64,000 bases of DNA, taken from an uncultured Bacilli bacterium (GTDB taxonomy: Bacteria > Bacillota_I > Bacilli_A > RF39 > UBA660). The DNA lies in contig CAKOOJ010000005.1 in the NCBI GenBank assembly GCA_934098385.1, forward strand, positions 5,321 through 69,320. Reading direction: 5' to 3'. The notes under the pieces are model-generated. The model ran no database searches. It was not told where the DNA came from and saw nothing but the letters and a program-made list of their open reading frames with translations. Both the position numbers and the translations under genes were made by a program. Below are positions 1 through 9,500 of the stretch, in pieces (the stretch's first letter is position 1; the number at the start of each line of letters is the position of its first letter).

Positions 1-430
1 CTACAATAGTTAATATAATTTCAACTTTTTTGTGTACTTTAGCAACTACTTTATGAGTTCCTAATGTATCTATTACATGATCCATAACTATATTTTTTTT
101 ATCTATCATATAACCCATTTTTTTTAATTCTTCACTAATTTGTTTGCTACTAATAGTTCCAAATATTTTTCCATCTTTACCTGATTTAACAGTAAAAACA
201 ATTTTTTTCTTTTCAATATCTTTTTTTGCTTTATTTAATTTTTCTACTAATTTATCTTCTTCATCTCGTCTAATCTTTATTTCATGATTAAGTTTATTAA
301 TTGAACCCTCCGTATATCTAACAGCAAGTCCGTTTTTTATTAAAAAATTATTTGCATAACCATCACTTACTTCAATAATTTCATCTTTTTTACCTTGTTT
401 TTTTACATCTTTAAGTAATATTACTTTCAT
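1..430 (-). CDS. rplI: 50S ribosomal protein L9 (partial, 3' end off the window)
   Basis: Encodes L9, a large-subunit protein that binds 23S rRNA near the L1 stalk. Translation from the ATG at 430 opens MKVILLKDVKKQGKKDEI, the typical L9 N-terminus, followed by the Gly-Tyr-Ala-Asn-Asn-Phe-Leu segment and the lysine-rich connecting helix. About 143 codons are present against a usual ~148, so only the last few residues are missing at the left edge. An AGGAGG-type ribosome site precedes the start. It is the last gene of the rpsF-ssb-rpsR-rplI group, 68 bp after rpsR. The gap holds no clear terminator, so cotranscription is likely. Confidence 0.95.
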   Translation of the reverse strand, partial: MKVILLKDVKKQGKKDEIIEVSDGYANNFLIKNGLAVRYTEGSINKLNHEIKIRRDEEDKLVEKLNKAKKDIEKKKIVFTVKSGKDGKIFGTISSKQISEELKKMGYMIDKKNIVMDHVIDTLGTHKVVAKVHKKVEIILTIV

Positions 431-498
431 AAATACCTCCTAAAATCTAAAATTATTATATCATTTTTTTATACTAAAAAAAAGTACACAACGTACTT

Positions 499-714
499 TT
501 ATTTAACAAATGGTATTAAAGCCATAAATCTTGCTCTTTTAACTTGCATAGCAATATGTCTTTGATGTTTTGCACAAGCACCTGTCATACGTCTTGGCAT
601 AATTTTCCCTTTTTCATTTATATATTTAGAAATTATATTAACATCTTTATAGTCTACTGATTTTCCAGCACACATTTGACATATTTTTTTCTTTTTACGA
701 TAAAATTCAGCCAT
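499..714 (-). CDS. rpsR: 30S ribosomal protein S18
   Basis: Small-subunit protein S18, 71 residues, normal for the family. It carries the basic RRMTGACAKHQRHIAMQVKRAR segment found in S18 and the N-terminal CQMC pair. S18 forms a heterodimer with S6, whose gene is upstream in the same operon, and the dimer binds the central domain of 16S rRNA. The start has a good Shine-Dalgarno site (AAGGAGG). It lies 16 bp downstream of ssb. Confidence 0.96.
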   Translation of the reverse strand: MAEFYRKKKKICQMCAGKSVDYKDVNIISKYINEKGKIMPRRMTGACAKHQRHIAMQVKRARFMALIPFVK

Positions 715-730
715 TTATAATCCTCCTTAA

Positions 731-1207
731 TTAAAATGGTAAGTCATCATCGCTTAATACTACTTCGCTACCAAAATCTTTAAATGGATCGTCATTTAGA
801 TCAGTAGTTTCATTCGTATTATGCATACTACTTACTGTATTGATTTCTGGTACTCCACCAAATTCACTACTTGTGTTTTGGTTTCTATTACCACTACTAC
901 TTCCCAAGAAAGTAATATTACTTGCAACAACTTCTGTTACATATCTTTTTGATCCATCATTAGCATCATAACTTCTTGTATGAATTTTTCCTTCTACACC
1001 AACTTGGCTACCTTTTTGGCAAAACTTTGCAACATTTTCTGCTTGTCTTCTCCAAACTACAACATTTATAAAATCTGTTGTTCTCTCACCATTTTGATTT
1101 GGAATACCATTTACAGCCAAACTAATTTGACAAGTGGCAATTCCATTTGGTGTAGTTCTAAGTTCAGGATCTCTAGTTAATCTACCTACTAATATAACAC
1201 TATTCAT
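731..1207 (-). CDS. ssb: single-stranded DNA-binding protein
   Basis: SSB coats single-stranded DNA during replication and repair. The N-terminal OB fold (residues ~1-105) is clear: MNSVILVGRLTRDPELR at the start, then the DFINVVVWRRQAENVA strand and the VEGKIHTRSYDA segment. A disordered linker of ~40 residues follows, then the acidic DDDLPF tip that recruits replication partners. Length (158) is typical. It sits between rpsF (2 bp gap) and rpsR, the standard Bacillota order, so its expression is tied to ribosomal protein S6. Confidence 0.96.
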   Translation of the reverse strand: MNSVILVGRLTRDPELRTTPNGIATCQISLAVNGIPNQNGERTTDFINVVVWRRQAENVAKFCQKGSQVGVEGKIHTRSYDANDGSKRYVTEVVASNITFLGSSSGNRNQNTSSEFGGVPEINTVSSMHNTNETTDLNDDPFKDFGSEVVLSDDDLPF

Positions 1208-1209
1208 GA

Positions 1210-1497
1210 TTACTCCTCATCTAATCTAATAATTAAATGTCTAATAACATTTTCATTAATTCTAGCTTTTCTATCAAATTCTTTAACGATTTCACTATTA
1301 GCATCACAATTAATTACATAATAATATCCATTTACTTCTTTATTTATTGGATAAGCTAATTTTCTATTTCCCATTTCTTTCTCATTTGTAATATTACCTT
1401 TCATATCAGTAATAATACTTTTAAGTTCAGAAACTTCCTTTTTTATAGCTTCTTCCTCATTAGATTTTAAAATGAACATAATTTCGTATTTGTTCAT
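1210..1497 (-). CDS. rpsF: 30S ribosomal protein S6
   Basis: S6, 95 residues, begins MNKYEIMFILKSNEEEA and has the conserved MGNRKLAYPINKEVNGYYYV core. It pairs with S18 on the 16S rRNA platform. First gene of the operon; a consensus promoter lies at 1562-1590 and a structured leader in between. The start has the strong site AAGGAGGTG directly upstream. Confidence 0.96.
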   Translation of the reverse strand: MNKYEIMFILKSNEEEAIKKEVSELKSIITDMKGNITNEKEMGNRKLAYPINKEVNGYYYVINCDANSEIVKEFDRKARINENVIRHLIIRLDEE

Positions 1498-1560
1498 AAT
1501 ACACCTCCTTTTGGTCTATTCGGCTTAAATTTTTTAAGCAAGGAGCTTTCGCTCTAAACG
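1498..1560 (-). promoter_or_regulatory. rpsF leader with two hairpins, candidate S6:S18 autoregulatory site
   Basis: Between the promoter and rpsF the transcript can form GAGC-GAAA-GCTC (a GNRA-capped stem) and then GCTTAAA-AAA-TTTAAGC followed directly by CGA, giving an AGCCGA context. Leaders of rpsF in many bacteria carry an S6:S18 binding motif built around an unpaired CCG that mimics the 16S site. The CCG here fits that idea, but the fold was judged by eye only. Confidence 0.45.
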
Positions 1561-1561
1561 T

Positions 1562-1590
1562 ATTATAGCATATTAGTAAATTATATGCAA
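1562..1590 (-). promoter_or_regulatory. Sigma-A promoter of the rpsF operon
   Basis: Minus strand: -35 TTGCAT at 1585-1590, a 17-base spacer, -10 TATAAT at 1562-1567. Position and spacing fit the start of the rpsF-ssb-rpsR-rplI transcript. Confidence 0.8.
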
Positions 1591-1613
1591 ACAAAAAAAC
1601 GCATATTTGCGTT
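1591..1613 (-). terminator. Intrinsic terminator overlapping the nusG stop codon
   Basis: Stem AACGCA/TGCGTT with a short loop, followed by seven U in the minus-strand transcript. The stem contains part of the nusG TAA. It separates the nusG operon from the rpsF promoter immediately downstream. Confidence 0.8.
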
Positions 1614-2163
1614 ATTCTGCTACAACTTGTCCCAATTCAACTTCTACTGGAGTTTCTTGACCAAATAAATCTATTAAAACTGTTAATGTATTATTTTCAG
1701 TGTCAATACTATCAATAGTTCCTAGCATTCCTTTGAATGGTCCATCAGTAATGTTAACTTTATTACCAATAGTTAAGTCTTTATCAACATCCATTCTAGT
1801 CATTCCCATACTAGATAGTATTTTATCTATTTCTTGAGGTAATAAAGGAGTTGGTTTTGCACCTTTACCACTTGAACCAATAAATCCAGTAACACCAGGA
1901 GTATTACGAACTATATACCAAGCTTCATCAGTCATGATCATTTCAACGAGAATATAGCCAGGAAACATTTTCTTTTTTCTTTCTTTAGTTGAACCATCTT
2001 TTAAAGTTTCGTATACTGTTTCTTCAGGTACTACGACCCTAAAAATATAATCTTGAAATCCCATAGTTTGAGCACGAGATAAAAGTTTTTCTTGTACTTT
2101 ACTTTCATGTCCACTATAAGTATTTACAACATACCATAATTTTTCTCTAGATTCATTTTCCAT
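1612..2163 (-). CDS. nusG: Transcription termination/antitermination factor NusG
   Basis: NusG binds RNA polymerase and controls elongation and pausing. The NGN domain opens with LWYVVNTYSGHESKVQEKL (from residue ~9) and contains the FPGYILVEM segment. The C-terminal KOW motif (VNITDGPFKGMLGTI) is intact. 183 residues is normal. The start is 1 bp from the secE stop, so the two are translationally coupled, as in Bacillus. Confidence 0.96.
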   Translation of the reverse strand: MENESREKLWYVVNTYSGHESKVQEKLLSRAQTMGFQDYIFRVVVPEETVYETLKDGSTKERKKKMFPGYILVEMIMTDEAWYIVRNTPGVTGFIGSSGKGAKPTPLLPQEIDKILSSMGMTRMDVDKDLTIGNKVNITDGPFKGMLGTIDSIDTENNTLTVLIDLFGQETPVEVELGQVVAE

Positions 2164-2164
2164 A

Positions 2165-2353
2165 TTAACCTATTAACCCCTTTACAAACGCAAATAAACT
2201 TTCTATTCCAAAAAAGAATAAAGCAAATAATACTATAAAAGACAATGTAGATATAGTATATTTCATCATTTCTTTTTTAGTAGGCCATTTAACCTTTTTC
2301 ATTTCACTTTTTACTTCTTTTAAATAACTTTTATTTTCTTCATTTTTAGCCAT
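2165..2353 (-). CDS. secE: Preprotein translocase subunit SecE
   Basis: Small SecE of the Gram-positive type: one C-terminal membrane helix (residues ~33-55) after an amphipathic cytosolic segment carrying the conserved VKWPTKKEM motif. It stabilises SecY in the translocon. 62 residues is usual. Cotranscribed with nusG. The rpmG gene that often precedes secE is not present here. Confidence 0.93.
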   Translation of the reverse strand: MAKNEENKSYLKEVKSEMKKVKWPTKKEMMKYTISTLSFIVLFALFFFGIESLFAFVKGLIG

Positions 2354-2405
2354 CTTTTCACCTCTAAATTTAATGTATTAAAAAAACACTTTCGTGTACA
2401 AACAT

Positions 2406-2434
2406 AATATAACACACTTTATATTTGCATGCAA
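2406..2434 (-). promoter_or_regulatory. Promoter upstream of secE-nusG
   Basis: Minus strand: -35 TTGCAT at 2429-2434, 17-base spacer, -10 TATATT at 2406-2411. A weak ACAC-GAAA-GTGT hairpin followed by seven T lies between the promoter and secE and could attenuate it, but the stem is only four pairs. Confidence 0.6.
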
Positions 2435-2527
2435 GTATTTTTAGCAAACTATAACTATTTTCCTAATAAAATAATTAACATTGTAATAAGTTTTAACGAT
2501 ATTTATCGAAATATGTCATTAAATAAA

Positions 2528-3106
2528 TTAAGTTAAGTCTTTTAATTTTACTCTAATTCTTTGTATAGTATTATCAATTTGTTTTGGGGTCATTTTTAAT
2601 GCACTTGCAATTTCTTGATAATTTAGCCCATAAACCAACAAATTATACACTTCTTGTTCCTTTTTTGAAAGTAAAATTTTTACATTATTATCTATATACT
2701 TTAACATATCAATATTTTCTATTTTTTTACTTGGTTCATACGTATCATCTTTAATCACATTTTCTAAAGATACATCGCTATTAAGTGATATTGTTTCATT
2801 TTGTACTTTACTCTTCATAGTTTCTCTACTTTTTATGACTGCCCTAATTTTTCTTTCTACACATAATGTTATAAATGTATTCAAACTAGTATCCTTACTA
2901 TCATTATAATTACATAGAGCATAACTAAATGCTAAATTTGCTTCTTGTTTTATTTCTTCTTTGTCTATATTTAAAGCCAAAAAAACTCTTCTATATTTAT
3001 TTAATATAGATTTTATTATAAATTGGTACTTCTCATATAATATATCTTGTGCAACTTCGTTATTATCTGCCAATAAATAAGTAAGTTCATTATCTGGATA
3101 TTTCAT
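2528..3106 (-). CDS. sigH: RNA polymerase sigma factor, SigH-like
   Basis: A sigma-70 family protein of 192 residues, close to Bacillus SigH in size. Region 2 lies at residues ~15-95 (YEKYQFIIKSILNKY, then the EIKQEANLAFSYAL helix) and region 4 at ~135-190 (LSKKEQEVYNLL, then the YQEIASALKMTPKQIDNTIQRI helix-turn-helix). The position between rlmB and secE is exactly that of sigH in Bacillus. SigH there drives post-exponential, competence and early sporulation genes; its regulon here is unknown. The start has the site AGGTGATTAG and overlaps the rlmB end closely. Function by synteny and family; fairly sure of sigma factor, less of the regulon. Confidence 0.82.
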   Translation of the reverse strand: MKYPDNELTYLLADNNEVAQDILYEKYQFIIKSILNKYRRVFLALNIDKEEIKQEANLAFSYALCNYNDSKDTSLNTFITLCVERKIRAVIKSRETMKSKVQNETISLNSDVSLENVIKDDTYEPSKKIENIDMLKYIDNNVKILLSKKEQEVYNLLVYGLNYQEIASALKMTPKQIDNTIQRIRVKLKDLT

Positions 3107-3775
3107 CTAATCACCTATTCCATATATTAATATTGCTGCCGCAACTGAAGCGTTTAAACTATTTATATGTCCTTTCATAGGAAGAGATATTATTTCATCA
3201 CAATTCTTTCTTACAACATTACTAATGCCTTTTCCTTCACTACCAATCACCAAACATATTTTATCACTATAATTAACACTACTATAAATTATTCCATCAG
3301 CTTCAGCTCCATATATAAAGAATCCTAATTCTTTTAAATAATTAATTGCATTAACTAAATTAGTAACTTGTATAATATTAACATGAGTTAAAGTTCCAGC
3401 ACTACATTTCATAACTGTTTCATTAACACTAACACTTCTATCTTTAGGAATTATTATATTTTTTATTCCCCTACTTTCAGCAGTACGTATGATAGCACCA
3501 AAATTATGTGGATCTTCTAAATGATCTAAAATAATTACATAATTATCATCTATTACATTAATATCTTTATATTTATAATCATCTATATCAACAACTATTC
3601 CTTGATTATGACTTATCATTTTATCTAAAACCTTTTGTTCAGTTATAATATATTTTAAATTATTTTTATGAATAATATTTAATATGTTTTTATCATTAAA
3701 ATTTTTACTTAAATATATTCTTTTAATACTATTAACATCTAATTCATTAAACACATTTTTACCTGTCACTCTCAT
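3107..3775 (-). CDS. rlmB: 23S rRNA (guanosine-2'-O-)-methyltransferase RlmB-type
   Basis: SpoU-class (SPOUT) RNA 2'-O-methyltransferase. The three family motifs are visible: motif 1 around LDHLEDPHNFGAIIRTAES (residues ~85-105, with the conserved N and R), motif 2 LVIGSEGKGIS (~180), and motif 3 ISLPMKGHINSLNASVAAA (~197-215). An N-terminal L30e-like RNA-binding domain precedes it. 222 residues is slightly short of the usual ~245. It overlaps mrnC by 17 bp and is followed immediately by sigH, as in Bacillus. Confidence 0.9.
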   Translation of the reverse strand: MRVTGKNVFNELDVNSIKRIYLSKNFNDKNILNIIHKNNLKYIITEQKVLDKMISHNQGIVVDIDDYKYKDINVIDDNYVIILDHLEDPHNFGAIIRTAESRGIKNIIIPKDRSVSVNETVMKCSAGTLTHVNIIQVTNLVNAINYLKELGFFIYGAEADGIIYSSVNYSDKICLVIGSEGKGISNVVRKNCDEIISLPMKGHINSLNASVAAAILIYGIGD

Positions 3776-4133
3776 TATTATCCCTCACAATATAGTTCAT
3801 TATTTCATTTATTCTTTCAATATTATTATTTATTTTTAAATAACCAATTAAACTTTCCAAACCCGTGCTTTTTTTATAAGTAACAATATCTACATTTTTT
3901 TTCCCATGACTAGAAGAATTTCTACCCCTTTTAATTATATCTATTTCTTCATCTGTAAATATATTTTCTGCTAATAATCTATGTAAATGAGCAACTTGAC
4001 TTTTTGCACTAACATATTTCATACTTTCTTTCTGTAAGTCATTTACTTTAACTAAACCTGTATTAATTAAATATTCTCTAATCCATAATTCATACACAGC
4101 ATCACCTAGATATGCTAATACTAAACTATTCAT
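3759..4133 (-). CDS. mrnC: Mini-ribonuclease 3 (MrnC)
   Basis: Mini-III cleaves double-stranded regions at the ends of 23S rRNA precursor. It is an RNase III catalytic domain alone, with no dsRNA-binding domain. The signature LAYLGDAVYELWIREYL is at the N-terminus and RGRNSSSHGKKN follows; the catalytic acids of the GDAVYE motif are present. I take the ATG at 4133 as start: a longer frame begins with GTG at 4145, but its first codons are the GGTGAT ribosome site. Neighbours rlmB and sigH match the Bacillus order. Confidence 0.88.
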   Translation of the reverse strand: MNSLVLAYLGDAVYELWIREYLINTGLVKVNDLQKESMKYVSAKSQVAHLHRLLAENIFTDEEIDIIKRGRNSSSHGKKNVDIVTYKKSTGLESLIGYLKINNNIERINEIMNYIVRDNNESDR

Positions 4134-4192
4134 TCTAATCACCACATATATAATATATCATATATTCTCCTATTGAAAAAGAAAAAAACCAT

Positions 4193-5329
4193 TTAAATTT
4201 TGGGCTTTTTCAAAAGTTCAATTACACTATTTCTTGTACAATCAAATTCCAATAATCTTTCATTCATTTCGCTATTTTTATTTAATACCAATTCATTTTC
4301 TTTTTGTAATCTTTGTATAGATTGTTCTAACTCTATTATTTTATTCTTTTTATCTCTTAATTCATCTTTTAATTTTTGATAATTTTCAGTATTATTAGTA
4401 TTTATATTGTCCTTTTTACAAACGTATTCATTATAACTATCTATTATTTTTTTTATATTTGTATTATGTATTCTATTAGAATCAACAAATTTACCTTCAG
4501 TTATTAATTTACATAACTTATCCACATTTTGTGTTTCAAAATCATTATGTAAATTACTTTCAAGATATTTGTTTAAATGGAAACTAAGTGTGTATGATGT
4601 ATCAATAATACAAGAAAAATCTTTTTTTATTAATTGTGTTTCATTTAATTTATCAATAAGTAATTTAAGTGGTAAATTAAATTTTTTAGGTTCTGAATAA
4701 TCATCATATTTGAAACTTAACCCATTTAATATAGTAATTTCTTGATTACAAATATTTTCTTTTAAAAACTCATCTAATGCTTCTTTCGTTTCAAAAATTT
4801 GATTACTCATAGGTGCATAATCATATTTATTCTTTACTAAACATATAACACCAAATCTATCATCAAATAATTTTTTTACAATAATATAATCATATTTTTG
4901 AGTTTTATTTGAACTTGTAAAACTTCTTTCACTATTATATTTACATAAAAAACATGTTTCATTAATGTTAAACTTTATATTTTCTAAAAATCCATCTATT
5001 TTACTTTCTATATATGGTGAGAAAATACTCTTATAAGATAAAACATTATCCTTATTTAGTTTATGTAATTGATATGCTCCCTTTTTTACAAAATCTTTTA
5101 GTATTTCATAAGAATTACTTCCATTATAAAAGCCTGTTAATTTTAATTGTTCTGTATTAATACCCAAAAGATGTGCTATGTTTAAAAAATTAATTTTAAC
5201 TTTTATTTTGTCATTATTTGCTAGAAATAATAAATGTGTTCTTTCATCAAGATTAATATTCTCTATTTTGTTTAAAATATTTTCTATTTTATAAAAAATT
5301 TCCTCTAATTCTCCATAACTATAATTCAT
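4193..5329 (-). CDS. Hypothetical protein with C-terminal coiled coil
   Basis: Not recognised. A 378-residue soluble protein with no signal peptide or membrane segment. Residues ~40-200 look like a mixed alpha/beta domain with an INFLNIAHLLGI helix and a later CFLCKYNSERSF stretch with two cysteines. Residues ~310-365 form a heptad-rich coiled coil. The HLLGI helix followed by a late beta-rich RF...YDYIIVKK segment faintly recalls phage-associated RelE/Barnase-like toxin domains, but I would not assign that. Its ribosome site lies inside a strong hairpin at 5333-5352 that is also the apparent terminator of the glycosyltransferase gene upstream. Confidence 0.65.
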   Translation of the reverse strand: MNYSYGELEEIFYKIENILNKIENINLDERTHLLFLANNDKIKVKINFLNIAHLLGINTEQLKLTGFYNGSNSYEILKDFVKKGAYQLHKLNKDNVLSYKSIFSPYIESKIDGFLENIKFNINETCFLCKYNSERSFTSSNKTQKYDYIIVKKLFDDRFGVICLVKNKYDYAPMSNQIFETKEALDEFLKENICNQEITILNGLSFKYDDYSEPKKFNLPLKLLIDKLNETQLIKKDFSCIIDTSYTLSFHLNKYLESNLHNDFETQNVDKLCKLITEGKFVDSNRIHNTNIKKIIDSYNEYVCKKDNINTNNTENYQKLKDELRDKKNKIIELEQSIQRLQKENELVLNKNSEMNERLLEFDCTRNSVIELLKKPKI

Positions 5330-5352
5330 AAAAACCCCCTTAAGTGGGGTTT
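5330..5352 (-). terminator. Hairpin: terminator of the GT2 gene that contains the next gene's ribosome site
   Basis: Minus-strand transcript: AAACCCC, a six-base loop, GGGGGTTT, then a run of T that ends at the ATG of the next gene (5329). The 3' arm AAGGGGG is also the best Shine-Dalgarno for that gene. The stem is the most GC-rich stretch for several hundred bases. Confidence 0.65.
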
Positions 5353-5377
5353 ATAGTATCAAAAAAATACATATTTG

Positions 5378-6442
5378 TCAAATTTTGGTTTCTATCAATT
5401 TTTTGTTATCAATCAATCTTTTATTATCTTTATTATATTCTAATGCCTTGTCTACATAGAATAATGACTCATTATATAAACCTAAATAATAGTAATCTAA
5501 ACTCATTATATCTTCAATTGTACCGTCATAGCAAAAGATTTCATTTATATAAATTAAGTCTTTATTTTTTATCATTAATGCTTTTAAAAAATAATATATA
5601 CTATCTAAATATTTTTTTTGATTATGATAAAGAATAGCTAATTCTGTGTATGGTTCTCTTATATTAGGTGCTTCTTTTATAGCAAGTTTATACCAGTGTT
5701 CTGCTTCTTTTTCATTATTAAGATTAATATAACTTCTGGCAATAAAACGCATACTAGCCGATCTTTCTAAATTCCATGTTGCACTTTTTAAGTTGAGATG
5801 ATTTTTAAGTGTATTAATACATTCTTCCCATTTTCCATAATACATATACTCTCTTCCTAAATAATGCATATTTCTATCATCTAAAGGGTCTTCTCTAACA
5901 GATAACTCTAATAATTCTAAATAACTACTTCTAGATTTTGTTTGATCTGGATAATGATTTAATACAATACTAGGCAAGGTCATAAATATTTCATTAGTTT
6001 TGCATGTTAAAACTTCATGCACTGGATGTAACCAATGATAATTTTCTCTTGGATGTATATTATTTAGAAGAAATGTAACATCCCCTTCTCCTTTTTCATT
6101 TATATGCCAATTATAAGTATAATAAACTCTATAATTAGTTTTATAATTGTCTTCTAATATTTTTCTCCAGCCTGGTAGAAAAACTTCATCTAAATCAGTA
6201 CAAACACATATATCAGTATCTTTTGGAACCATCTCTAAAGATTTATTTCGAGCAACATCAAATCTCCAAGGTTTAATAATCTCACTTTTTACATTTACTC
6301 CATATTTTTTTAACAATTTAACTGTATTATCATCTGAACCAGTATCTAAAACATAAATTTCGTCTGCTTCTTTCATACTGTTATACCAACGTTCTACAAA
6401 TTTTTCTTCATTTTTACATATTGCGTAAACACATACTTTCAT
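5378..6442 (-). CDS. Family 2 glycosyltransferase with C-terminal TPR-like repeats
   Basis: The N-terminal GT-A fold (residues ~1-160) begins KVCVYAICKNEEKFVERW, continues with YVLDTGSDDNT, and has the metal/nucleotide-sugar motif TDLDEVF (DxD-type). The LHPVHEVL segment follows. Residues ~180-350 are helical repeats of TPR type (YLGREYMYYGKWEECI; FIARSYINLNNEKEAEHWYKLAI; AILYHNQKKYLDSIYYFLKAL). Such proteins usually attach sugars to proteins or surface glycans; the acceptor is unknown. The large surface proteins encoded next (upstream on the minus strand) are possible substrates, which is inference from position only. The start has the GGTGAT site used by many genes here. Confidence 0.85.
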   Translation of the reverse strand: MKVCVYAICKNEEKFVERWYNSMKEADEIYVLDTGSDDNTVKLLKKYGVNVKSEIIKPWRFDVARNKSLEMVPKDTDICVCTDLDEVFLPGWRKILEDNYKTNYRVYYTYNWHINEKGEGDVTFLLNNIHPRENYHWLHPVHEVLTCKTNEIFMTLPSIVLNHYPDQTKSRSSYLELLELSVREDPLDDRNMHYLGREYMYYGKWEECINTLKNHLNLKSATWNLERSASMRFIARSYINLNNEKEAEHWYKLAIKEAPNIREPYTELAILYHNQKKYLDSIYYFLKALMIKNKDLIYINEIFCYDGTIEDIMSLDYYYLGLYNESLFYVDKALEYNKDNKRLIDNKKLIETKI

Positions 6443-6473
6443 TATATCACCAATTAATTTTATGATTATAAAT

Positions 6474-6565
6474 AAAAAAGATACTAACTCATGAGTTAAT
6501 ATCTTTCAGACTGTTGACAAATAAAATTTGTTAATAGTCTGAGAAAACTAGAAATATCTAGTCTT
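6474..6565 (-). terminator. Three successive hairpins after the large surface-protein gene
   Basis: Downstream of the 6585 stop the transcript can form ACTAGAT/TCTAGT (about 6548-6565), a longer imperfect stem CAGACT.../...AGTCTG (6507-6541), and finally a 24-base stem around GTTAGTATC (6480-6503) followed by six T. The last is a good intrinsic terminator; the other two have no T run. Confidence 0.65.
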
Positions 6566-6584
6566 CATTTTTATAATATTTATT

Positions 6585-9500
6585 TTAATTATTTTTTCTT
6601 TTTATAATAAATGTTATTCCCATACCAATTATTGATATGATTGATGTTATTAAATAAAGTATTACATTATCTCCAGTTTTTGGATTTGAATTATCTTTAT
6701 TTTCTTCTTTATTAACATTTGAAGGACTATTATTTTTATTGTTTTCATTTTTTTTCTTTGAAACAATAAAAGTTGTATTTGATTCTCCACCATCTGTAAA
6801 TACTACATATAATTGGTGTTTTCCAACTGAAAGTGTATCAATATATTCTTTCTTAAATGTAATAATTGTACTACCACTTTCTGATGTATAATTTTTACTA
6901 TCCACAAAGACATTATCAACGTATACTTTTTTATTAAATAAACTATAATCTGCATCTATTCTAAATCTAGCCTCAGTATCTTGATCAATAATATAACTTT
7001 GTCCTGCACCCTCTATTACTTTGTATTCTATTTTTTCTACAACAACTTTTATATCCATATTTGTTGTTATATTTTTTAACTTTAATATATCATTATCTAA
7101 TGTCCTTTTTTCTCCGTTAACCAAAACTTTTATTAATTTATATCCTGTATTTGCTCTTATTGTAAATTCTTTATCATCACCATAGTTTACACTAACAGCT
7201 CCGTTTGGAGTGATAGTAGCACCAGTTACATCTTTAACAGTAACTGTGAATGGTATCTTCTTATAACTTACAACCACTTCTTTTACTTCATTTACAGTAA
7301 GTTCTAATTCATTACCAGTAACTTCTACTTTTTTTCCATTAACTAATACTTTATCAATCATATAACCAGTATTTGGAGTAAATTCAATTATTACTTTACT
7401 TCCTTCTACAACATCTATTTTGCTTGGAGTAATAGTTCCATTACCACCACTAATACCACCATCAACTGAGGTCATTACATCAAATAAATCTTTTACATCA
7501 ACTTCAATATCAATGTCATTTACAACATTATAATTATTAGTATCCTTTGGTATATATGTTGCTTTATATGTATGTTTTCCAGCATTTAATACTAAGTTTG
7601 GTGTATCCCAAGTAAAGCCATAAGGTAACATTACATCACTAAGTACTTTTCCTTTAACACTTGTTAATCCTGTTGGCACTTCATAATTAGGTGTTGCCTT
7701 TATTATAGACCAATTTATAGTATAATCATCAGTTGTACCATCATTCCACTCATAGTTATCTTTATCTACTAATGACCAAGTAAAACTATAGTTTCCAACT
7801 TTTAGAGCCATAAAAGTACCAGTTATTTCTTGAATACCTACAATATGTCCATGGTCATATCCATGGATCTTTCCATCATATTCAAAAGATGTTTTTTCTG
7901 GATATTCCTTTGTTACTTGTGCTTTCTTAATTGTGAAAGCATAAGTTACACTTCCTACATAATCTGCATTATCTTCTGGTACACTATATGTTACAGTATA
8001 TGTTCCCGCTTTTTTTGGAGCATCTGCACTATCATAATTTGTAGTTCCTGTTCCTTTGTATTTGGTATATAGTATTTTTACATTTCCACCTATAACTTCA
8101 ATTCTACCAATCGGTTTTTGTTTTTCTCCGTTATAAATAAATACTTGATTATCTTCTATACCACTAAATGTTACAGTTTTCTTTTCTACAATATTTATAT
8201 AGAATTTTTGTCTTGCTTCAGCATATTCGTTTATGCCATCATTATTAACATCTTTTGCTGGAGCAATAACTTCCATTGTTACTTTTCCATCTGTTGTTCC
8301 TGCTGTAAATCCTGTAGTTTCATCAAATGTTCCTGAACTTCCACTTATATATTTAATTTTATAATCAGTTAAATTACAATTTAATAGTTCTTTAATTTTA
8401 TCTATTGTTAGAGTTCCACCAACTTTAACATATAAATTTTCTTCTGCATTAATTATTTGTGTTGATTGTTCTACTTCTAATGTGCCATTTACATGAGTAC
8501 CAAAAGTATAGTTAGATGTAATATCTTTTCCATCTCTTGTTACTTTTACACCTGTTAATTTATTATCAGAAGTACCAACATATTTTTGCTTACCTGTAAT
8601 AGTAGCAGTTAATTCGTCTCCTGCAAGTAAAACATCATTAGTATATGTATAACCCTTATTAGTTAAATCTTCTCCATCATAATTTTTATTATCACTATTT
8701 GCAGTTACTATTATTGGAGTTGTAACTGGTGTAATAGAAAGTGTTCCTTTTTCTATTTTTACATTACTATAACTATTTGCATTTAGTAACATATAATCAA
8801 ATATACCATTTTCAACTATTCCATCAGATACATCTTTAACTTTTCCTGATGTTAGTAGTAATAATCTATCTTGTTTTTTATTTGGTAACTCATACATCTT
8901 AGCATCAGGTAAATATTCAAGTTTTGTGCCACCATAATATACATCATAGTCATCTTCTTTATGTTCTTTTCCATCATATTCCCATGAATTTGATTTAATT
9001 ACTATCTTAATTTCTGTGTCATTTTTGAAAATTTCAAAATAAAATATCTTTTCTGGAATGATATATTTTTCATTAGCATCATTAGTTAATTTGAATTTCA
9101 TTTTATATTTACCAGCTGTTGTTGGAGGTCTCCAAGTCCAGTGATCACTATCAAGAGAAGCATACCTAATAGCACCATCATTTTTTGTAAGTGTTGAACC
9201 ATAATTTATAACTGGCATTTTAGGTTCTTCACCATAAGTCCAACTATCAATTGAAATATCAAGGTCTGTTATTTCTTTTTTATCCACTTTTAATGTAACT
9301 TTTGATGTATAAGTATTATCATTTATATCAGTTACGGTTATATTGGCTGAATATTCTCCTACATTTAATCCTTTTTTTGCTTTGATTTTAAAGTCTGTAT
9401 TTGTTGCTCCAACAGTTACTGTTGGAGTTCCAGTACCCTCTACTATAAAATTAGCATTATCTACTGAAACATTTTTAATTTGTAAGTCGGCTGCCCCACT

